In this document: piece after piece, positions 21,437 through 27,987 of the stretch
Numbering within the stretch: position 1 is the first letter of the stretch
How the letters are laid out: the number at the start of each line of letters is the position of its first letter
Origin: Nemertoderma westbladi
Lineage: Eukaryota; Xenacoelomorpha; Nemertodermatida; Nemertodermatidae
DNA: 27,987 bases
NCBI GenBank assembly: GCA_032718475.1
Contig: JAUCBJ010008997.1
Span: forward strand, 1 to 27,987
Reading direction: 5' to 3'
Made by a program: the position numbers and the translations under genes
Notes under the pieces: model-generated
What the model was told of the DNA's origin: nothing
Database searches by the model: none
Seen by the model: only the letters and a program-made list of their open reading frames with translations

Positions 21437-23050
21437 GTTCTGTTAGAACATAATTACGTGGCTTTGAACATAATGTTCTGTTACAACACAATAAAGTGAC
21501 TTTGAACATAATGTTCTGTTAGAACACAATTACATGGTTTTGTACGTAATGTTCTGTTAGAACACAATTACGTTGATTTGAACATAATGTTGTGTTAGAA
21601 AACAATTACGTGGCTTTGAACATAATGTTATTTTACAACACAATAAAGTGGCTTTGAACATAATGTTCTGTTACAACATAATTACGTGGCTTTGAACATA
21701 ATGTTTTGTTAGAACACAATTTCGTCGCTTTGAACATAATGTTATATTAGAACAAAAATACGTGGCTTTGAACATAATGTTCTATTAGAACATAATTTCG
21801 TGGCTTTAAACATTATGTTGTGTTAGAACACAATTACGTTGATTTGAATATAATGTTCTGTTAGAACACAATTACGTTGATTTGAACATAATGTTGTGTT
21901 AGAACACAATTACGTTAAATTGAACATAATGTTGTGTTAGAACATAATTACGTGGCTTTGAACATAATGTTCTGTTAGAACCCAATTACGTGGCTTTGAA
22001 CATAATGTTATGTTAGAACATAATACGTGGCTTTGAACGTAATTTGCTGTTGGAACACAATTACGTGGCTTTAAACATAATGTTCTGTTAGAACACAATT
22101 ACGTTGATTTGAACATAATGTTGCGTTAGAACATAAGTACGTGGCTTTGAACGTAATTTGCTGTTGGAATACAATTACGTGGCTTTAAACATAATGCTCT
22201 GTTAGAACACAATTACGTGGCTTTAAACATAATGTTCTGTTAGAACACAATTTCGTGGCTTTGAACATAATGTTATGTTAGAACAAAAATACGTGGCTTT
22301 GAACGTAATTTGCTGTTGGAACACAATTACGTGGCTTTAAACAATGTTCTGTTAGAACACAATTACGTTGATTTGAACATAATGTTGTGTTAGAAAACAA
22401 TTACGTGGCTTTGAACATAATGTTCTGTTACAACACAATAAAGTGGCTTTGAACAAAATGTTCTGTTAGATCACAATTACATGGCTTTGAATGTAATGTT
22501 CTGTTAGAACATAATTACGTGGCTTTGAACATAATGTTCTGTTACAACACAATAAAGTGGCTTTGAACATAATGTTCTGTTAGAACACAATTACATGGCT
22601 TTGAATGTAATGTTCTGTTAGAACATAATTACGTGGCTTTGAACATAATGTTCTGTTACAACACAATAAAGTGGCTTTGAACATAATGTTCTGTTAGAAC
22701 ACAATTACATGGCTTTGAATGTAATGTTCTGTTAGAACACAATTACGTTGATTTGAACATAATGTTGTGTTAGAAAACAATTACGTGGCTTTGAACATAA
22801 TGTTCTGTTACAACATAATTACGTGGCTTTGAACATAATGTTATATTAGAACATAATTTCGTGGCTTTAAACATTATGTTGTGTTAGAACACAATTACGT
22901 TGATTTGAATATAATGTATGTTAGAATACAATTACGTGGCTTTGAACATAATGTTATTTTACAACACAATAAAGTGACTTTGAACATAATGTTCTGTTAG
23001 AACACAATTACGCAGAAAAAAAATACGTGGCTTTGAACATAATGTTCTGA
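21437..23050. repeat. 38-bp satellite, array 2 (about 42 units)
   Basis: Same family as array 1. A long ordered run of variant units is shared: the unit with GTTAGAACCCAATTACG at 18921 recurs at 21974, offset 3,053 bp, and neighbours match in the same order. One array therefore arose by duplication of the other or of a common parent. Units with ACAACACAATAAAGTGG are enriched here. Degenerates at 22990-23050 before exon 2. Confidence 0.95.
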
Positions 23051-23187
23051 TTTGGTTTTATATTAGACGTGTGGTGATGTTTCATGATTTTCTTTTTCGG
23101 TATTGCATTGTGTCCATTATCAGGGAATTATTTTATTTATATTTGAATACTATTTGTGTGTTATTATAAATATTATATTTATTGCAG

Positions 23188-23464
23188 AGACATTGTCACA
23201 GGCTCCTTGTTCTGTGTATTTAATAAAGGGCACAAAGAGACTCTTACTTTCTTCAATAAGAGTGTGGGGGTAGGCGATTTGGTTCGCCTTATAGAACCAG
23301 CACACCGCGGAGAGTTGTTTGGGGGGACTCCCATTGTCGTTATAGAAGAGTCACCAATAAAAATTAATGTATTGAGTGTACCACGGAAACTAATCCAGAT
23401 GAAGACTATAACGGATACAATGGAGCCCTTTTCCATTGTAATGAACGACTTGCAACTTCAAGGA
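23188..23464 (+). CDS. Host gene exon 2 of those visible, unidentified protein
   Basis: The exon follows TTTATTGCAG and ends at a GTAAGT donor (23465), with GGA as the last codon. Its first base completes the Leu codon begun in exon 1; 92 codons then follow without a stop. The peptide is strand-rich: DIVTGSLFCVFNKG, then LTFFNKSVGVGDLVRLIEP, then a GGTPIVVIEESPIKINVL stretch. The pattern of a turn with GDLVRL between hydrophobic strands resembles OB-fold nucleic-acid-binding domains, but this is only a shape argument. GC content is higher than in the flanking intron. A minus-strand ORF over the same span (23179-23436) is a shadow. Confidence 0.8.
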
Positions 23465-25202
23465 GTAAGTTTAGACAGTTTTCTTACACTTTAAGTCTTG
23501 CTGTATAAATTAATGGTTACTAATGTATTTTTTTAGAAAATATATATTACATAACTATGCGACGGATTCAAAGCTAAAAAAAGTTTTAATAATGATTTAG
23601 GGAATAGGTTATTTTAAATCTCCAGATAAAATTTGGTAATTAAAAATTAGACACAAAATTAAAAATGTAATTAATAATGACATATGAAAAATTACACCAC
23701 TTTTCATAATATAGTTCATATTATTTACAGAGCAGTCGATTGAGGTTAAAAAGGATAGATCTGAAGGAGGAAAACCAATGTAAAATAAAAAAAGCTTATG
23801 GAAAACTTAATGAAAATGTTAAAGTAGCTGGGCAGAAGTTAAATTAATTGATGTGTGCAAACTTAGCTAATTTATTGTTCGATTCCACTCACAATAAAAA
23901 ATAAAACCGTCTGCGTATTGAAATAAATATTTTTTAATTTTAAATATTTCATTGTGAAGGCTCTGCTGGCTTTTCGATAAAATAGTGGCGACACAACTTC
24001 CTATCACATATTCCATTTTATAGATCATCTGTATCTTCAGGGCCAGTATTTTTTAAGTATTATGTTCCTGGACATGTATGTAAATGTACTTGACACATTG
24101 ACATGATCAGAGACATGATCTGACAGATGTTAGGACAATTGAGACCCGGACAATTGTGACTCCGAAATTTGCGACTGGGACAATTGCAACCCGGTAAATT
24201 GCGAGTCATGATTTTCTAAAAAATTTATGATTCGTAATATGAATCCTTCCCACACATTTTTCTACAAATTTTGATGAATTTGCATGGAATTTGAAACAGG
24301 GCTAGTTTCGCCTCCCCCTACCTGTGATAGATCTTTTTACAGAACACAAGCGAAAACATTGGAATAGAAAGAGCTGGTTCTCAGTTAGGAACCTTTTATG
24401 ACATATACAGTAACATTAGGGATCTCTGGCCATGTGTTAACCATCTTTAACTCAGGCCAACTACTGCGTTTAATTATTAGTTTTAAATTTATGCCAGGTC
24501 TGATCTGATAAGAAATGAGTGTTTTTCACTCCAGTAGATTTAGCTCGCTTTTCTTGGGACAGGGAGCAATGAACGTTTGTTAATTATAATATTTAATTTT
24601 ATTACGTAATTTAAAACCTTAAATAAAATATGATACAATGTAATTAAACTAACATAGATAAATAAAATAATTGTTTATTTCGTAGGTCCAAGAAAAAATA
24701 TTTTATTGGACGCACTGTAGTTTATTTTTCTTGTTATTTTAATATAAAGAGGAGAATTAAATTATTAAATATCTTTCTTTCAATGAAATGCACACTGCAG
24801 AAATGTACATGGAATAGTTTTTAGTATCCAAGGCCCTGCCAGGCCGAGACTTACATTTCATTTTTTTTAACCTAACAGGATAAAATAAAATTTTCAAAAT
24901 TCTCTGTTTTTCTTTTCCTTTATATTCACTTTCTAGAGCATGTTATAACAGGGTTTAAATATAGACTGCTCCTGGGAGCAGTTAGGTGAAGATAATGTAT
25001 GTAAGGGCGGAGGTCTGTTGTCCAGTGGTTTAAGTTACAATAATATAAATTCGGCATATTGCCACCTTCATGAGTATGGTTGTAAATTATTAAGAATTAA
25101 TATTGCGGCAAATTGCCACATTTTTAAGGGTTGTTACGGAAACGGTTCATATTATGTTTTTCCTTACGTGATAAATTAATTTTAATTCTTTTTTTTATTT
25201 AG
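23465..25202 (+). other. Host gene intron 2, about 1.7 kb
   Basis: GT at 23465-23466, and a T-rich tract ending TTTATTTAG at 25202. Mostly AT-rich with no gene. It contains the 15-bp repeat cluster at 24134-24207. Exon 2 ends and exon 3 starts at codon boundaries, so the phases agree (0/0). Confidence 0.65.
24134..24207. repeat. Five degenerate 15-bp units related to the 7034-8036 element
   Basis: GGACAATTGAGACCC, GGACAATTGTGACTCC, GAAATTTGCGACTG, GGACAATTGCAACCC and GGTAAATTGCGAGTC follow each other. They share GGACAATT and the 15-bp period with the foldback-like element, but the last bases differ. No matching opposite arm is visible nearby, so this may be one end of a decayed relative. Confidence 0.65.
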
Positions 25203-25410
25203 TCAAAAACTCAGACATTAACAAATCGGCAAGTGCGGCGACATGTGAATCAGCAAATCCAACAATATAATGGTCAATGGAATGTTGTTGGATGGTCGAA
25301 ATCAAGTAGTTTTGGAGCCGATGAAGAAGGGGGGACAATGTTCGACTCTTCAAAATTACATATATCATCTGTTAGACCAATTGGACCGTATGAGTTTCAG
25401 CTTCTCGAAT
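25203..25410 (+). CDS. Host gene exon 3 of those visible, unidentified protein
   Basis: The exon lies between TTTTTTTATTTAG and a GTAAGC donor at 25411. It has 69 full codons plus one base, so at least one more exon is needed and none is identified downstream. The peptide starts SKTQTLTNRQVRRHVNQQIQ, then NGQWNVVGWSKSSSF, an acidic DEEGG, and ends near IGPYEFQLLE. A basic, Gln/Asn-rich start and two Trp are the notable features. A second open frame here (25270-25467) is a shadow. A stop-free frame of 69 codons in this AT-rich DNA supports coding, but more weakly than for exon 2. Confidence 0.65.
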
Positions 25411-25695
25411 GTAAGCTATTTAATTAAAAATAGTTTAATAATTTCTGTTAATGATAACGATCATTAGCACTTTGAGTATCAAAAACAGTACGATGGACCA
25501 ATATAAATTTGGTTATTATATTATAAACAATCTAGTCCTATGAAAAAATTTAAAATTTATAATAAATATGTAATATATTTCGCTATTTAAGAAAGCTTTA
25601 AGTGAAAATTAAATGTAAAAGTTGAAGAGTATCATATACTTAGTCCAATGGGAAATAATTTATTATTTTCATTAATTTTAATTAGTCAATCAAGT
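25411..25695. other. AT-rich non-coding sequence
   Basis: Nothing recognisable; presumably the start of the next intron if exon 3 is real. Confidence 0.4.
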
Positions 25696-26059
25696 CCTTA
25701 CTGATAGATGTGTACAGCAGTAGCGAAACTGCACCGATATATGTTTGATGCAATCAGTGATCAGTTAAAGGCAGTCAGCTGAACGGTAGGTCTCACTTCA
25801 CGGTGAAAGGCATTATGAAGAGTCTAATCCTGGAAATGACCGTGAGGGTGAAGTCCGAAATGGGAGAAGGAAAGGGAGGGTTACATAATGACGATTGGTG
25901 TGTAATATTAACTAACCAATATGGGAAGCAGCTACACAAACTTGGGAGCCGAAACCTACCGATCAGCTGACTGCCATTAGCTGATAAATGAATGCATGCA
26001 ACGTCTATAAGTCCAGTTGCTCTTTAGTTTGCTACTCCTGTACATACCTCTCTGTAAGG
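25696..26059. mobile_element. Inverted-repeat element (MITE-like), about 364 bp
   Basis: CCTTAC at 25696 pairs with GTAAGG ending at 26059, followed inward by GTGTACAGCAGTAGC pairing with GCTACTCCTGTACAT. Further inward GCAGTCAGCTGAACGGTAGGT (around 25771) pairs with ACCTACCGATCAGCTGACTGC (around 25956). Imperfect inverted arms thus extend for roughly 100 bp each. No ORF. A target duplication is not clear, so the superfamily is unknown. Confidence 0.7.
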
Positions 26060-26582
26060 TTTTTTACTTAACTTGGTTTAGGAATTAAAATTAAACAGCA
26101 TATCCTTTTAACACGTGTTAACTTCCGAATTAGTTGTTAGGAGCTTCAGGGCTACACTGTTGGTCCAGTTCTAAAACTGACAGGACCATAGGCAGAGTTT
26201 AAAAAAAAAGAGAGGGCCGGATTTCAAAATGCCCCGATCGAGATAATTTAATCCAAAAAATATCAATGTGTTTTGTGTCCCTGGTGTATAATTTTTTGAA
26301 AATTTAAAATTTTAGGATGGCTAAAAATTAAATTACAAAAAAACAAATATACATCACTATGTATAACTGTAATATTAAAGTAATGAAAAGTAAATAACTA
26401 TGCAATAGAAGTGGTAGTTTTCTTATATACAATTGCTGCATATAAATAATAAGGGAAAGTTATATAATTTAAATTTATTATCGATGGCAATAGTAGTATG
26501 AAAGACATAGAAAGTAATAATAAAAAAATTAATATTAAAATTGAACCAATTTTTATTTGTCTCATAGGTGTTGATCCTCTAG
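26060..26582. other. AT-rich non-coding sequence
   Basis: I see nothing to call. The ORF start at 26498 runs into the GC-rich repeat and is not a credible gene. Confidence 0.4.
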
Positions 26583-27118
26583 CCCCCCCCCCCCCCCCAC
26601 CCCCGCAGGGGCCCCTGTTGGCGGCGCCCCCGTCGGCGGTGCCCCCGTCGGCATCGCCCCTGTCGCTGCCCCCATCGGTATCGCCCCCGTTGCCGCCCCC
26701 GTCGCCGCCCCCATCGGCGTTGCCCCCATCATCGCCCCCGTCGCTGCCCCCGTCGGCGTCGCCCCTGTCGCCGCCCCTGTCGGTGTCCCCCCCTTCGCCG
26801 CCCCCGTCGGCGTCGCCCCCGTCGCCGCCCCCATCGCTGCCCCCGTCAGCGTTGCCCCCGTCGACGCCCCCATCGGCGCCACCCGCCGGTCGGTGCCCCT
26901 GCCGCCGGCACTCCCGTCGGCGCCGCCCCCGTCAACGCCGCCCCCGTCGGCGCCGCCCCCGTCGCTGCCCCCATTGGTCGCCGCCCCCGTCGGCGTCACC
27001 CCCATCGGCGCCGCCCCCGTCGCCGCCCCCGTCGTAGCCCCCGTCGCCACCCCCGTCGCCGCCCCCGTTGGCGCCCCCGTCGCCGCCCCCGTCGGCGCCG
27101 CCCCCGTCGGCGCAGCTG
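26583..27118. repeat. GC-rich 12/15-bp minisatellite with a C16 run
   Basis: It begins with sixteen C (26583-26598). The rest mixes 12-bp CGCCGCCCCCGT and 15-bp CGGCGTCGCCCCTGT units. The minus strand carries many GGGG/GGGGG runs a few bases apart, the pattern expected for G-quadruplexes. All frames stay open for long distances (Pro/Ser, Ala/Pro or Thr-Gly-Ala repeats), which reflects the repeat rather than a protein. The base composition contrasts sharply with the AT-rich surroundings. Confidence 0.9.
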
Positions 27119-27185
27119 CCGACCGGCTGGATGTTGGACCGGAATTGTAATTCTAAGAGGAGTATAATTTTCTTTTTGAATCCTC

Positions 27186-27261
27186 CCCATGGTGTCGTTT
27201 TGTGTCTTTGTTTCTTTGTATTATCTTTACTATTATTGGTATTATGGTGGTCAATTATTTT
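27186..27261. repeat. Direct repeat copy 1 (about 76 bp)
   Basis: TGGTGTCGTTTTGTGTCTTT through TATTATCTTTACTATTATTG to GGTGGTCAATTATT. It matches 27669-27744 with few changes. Confidence 0.75.
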
Positions 27262-27668
27262 GCGAAGAATCGGCGACAGGAGTAGAATATTTGTAATGTA
27301 AATATCTTGTGATAAAGTTATTAAGTTGTCTTAGGCATATTTGTGTATATCATGTACGTATAAGATGTTTCATCGAAATATATAACATAAATAAATTTAA
27401 GGTCGTGGTGGGGAGGGCTGCTATGTCTCATATGATTGAATAATTAATTTAGCTGTACTTGTTCTCAAATTCTATTTATATATTTATTATTTAAATTTAA
27501 CTTATTATTTTCGACATTGTAAAAGTAAATTATTGATTTACGATTAATAAATGATTGTGCCCATAACGGTGTTTGTCGTTTGCACAAAGTGGTATAACAG
27601 TGTTTTGCCCTGTTGTGTACTGCACAAGTGGTATAATGGTGTTTGTACCCAGAGGTGTCTCCTACCCG
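27262..27668. other. AT-rich spacer between direct repeats
   Basis: Contains a small local duplication, CACAAAGTGGTATAACAGTG near 27577 and CACAAGTGGTATAATGGTG near 27623. No gene is apparent. Confidence 0.4.
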
Positions 27669-27744
27669 TGGTGTCGTTGTGTGTCTTTGTTTCTTTTTAT
27701 TATCTTTACTATTATTGGTATTGTGGTGGCCAATTATTAAATTG
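27669..27744. repeat. Direct repeat copy 2 (about 76 bp)
   Basis: Partner of 27186-27261 in the same orientation, 483 bp away. Both lie after a CC(C)ATGG/CCCGTGG start. The ORFs over these copies are not supported. Confidence 0.75.
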
Positions 27745-27914
27745 GTATTTTATATTATTTATTTTTCGGTATTTCGTCTTGCAGTTTATAGCGTAATTCA
27801 TCCGGAATTTAATTAATTATTATATATATTATTTGATTAATATATCTTAATGATAAAGTTTTTAAAAGTTATATTATTTGTTTCATATCTACATACACAT
27901 GCTATATACACATG

Positions 27915-27985
27915 TTACATGCATCTAAAGTATGCACCACAGCGCACAATAATTACATGTCCAAAGTAAGCACCACAGTGATGTA
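27915..27985. repeat. 38-bp-spaced tandem pair at the window end
   Basis: TTACATGCATCTAAAGTATG (27915) and TTACATGTCCAAAGTAAGC (27953) each continue with a CACCACAG block. The repeat may extend beyond the window. It is unrelated to the 38-bp satellite by sequence. Confidence 0.6.
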
Positions 27986-27987
27986 AG

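Larger units (their letters stand above)
10463..23187 (+). other. Host gene intron 1, about 12.7 kb
   Basis: GT at 10463-10464 and AG at 23186-23187, with a consensus donor and a TTTATTGCAG acceptor. It contains the BEL/Pao-like element, both 38-bp satellite arrays and the insertion between them. 10463-10884 is AT-rich with nothing else visible. The intron call depends on exons 1 and 2 belonging to one gene, supported by matching codon phase. Confidence 0.6.

Noticed and set aside
18526-23050. CRISPR-like reading of the 38-bp repeats
   Set aside because: Units abut without spacers, vary gradually and sit in a eukaryotic intron with no cas genes.
23731-23779. A 49-bp micro-exon with TTTACAG before it and GT after it
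   Set aside because: It would put exon 3 in a frame that stops at an early TAA, whereas skipping it keeps a 69-codon open frame. An alternative exon cannot be excluded without RNA data.
26498-27150. Pro/Ser, Ala/Pro and Thr-Gly-Ala repeat ORFs on both strands
   Set aside because: All frames are open because of the GC-rich 12/15-bp repeat; no unique coding sequence follows.
27551-27796. 81-codon + strand ORF near the right end
   Set aside because: It covers a direct repeat and T-rich DNA, with no domain or splice support.

Overview
This window looks like AT-rich nuclear DNA from a metazoan, most likely an invertebrate and perhaps an arthropod. The evidence is a split gene with GT-AG introns, a BEL/Pao-type Gag (a retrotransposon group known from animals), an RTE-like LINE with a short-repeat 3' tail, a TTAA-flanked MITE, and long minisatellite and satellite arrays. 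I see no prokaryotic genes or operons, no CRISPR array and no rRNA. I cannot name the species.

The one probable host gene is split into three exons on the + strand: 10274-10462, 23188-23464 and 25203-25410. Each has AG/GT borders and the codon phases agree across both junctions, giving about 224 codons that run open to the last donor. Intron 1 is about 12.7 kb and is filled with mobile and satellite DNA; intron 2 is about 1.7 kb. I do not recognise the protein. Its strand-rich core could be an OB-like fold, which is only a guess.

Layout, left to right. 1-762: an LTR-like repeat in the opposite orientation to related copies at 15520-16675 and 17574-18481. 846-1215: degenerate 162-165 bp repeats. 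1406-4807: a 30-bp minisatellite (60-bp double unit) interrupted by a 5' piece of a LINE. 5019-6977: a second, longer and decayed LINE copy. About 1.08 kb of minisatellite plus LINE (about 1408-2486) recurs near 4402-5478. 7034-8036: a foldback-like element built of 15-bp palindromic units. 8387-8614: a 228-bp MITE with TTAA flanks. 9184-9700: about 160-bp repeats. 10274-10462: exon 1. 10890-18481: a degenerate BEL/Pao-like element, antisense to the host gene, with a frameshifted gag and no visible pol, bracketed by a matching CCTCC. 18526-19830 and 21437-23050: two arrays of a 38-bp satellite separated by a 1.6-kb insertion holding a tRNA-like box A/B sequence and TATA/AATAAA signals. 23188-25410: exons 2 and 3. 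25696-26059: a second inverted-repeat element. 26583-27118: a GC-rich 12/15-bp minisatellite beginning with C16. 27186-27985: short direct repeats.

No set of genes here works as a pathway. The interest lies in the unidentified split gene, the nested history of the elements in its intron, and several repeat families made of palindromic units. Similarities are by eye; no database search was possible.
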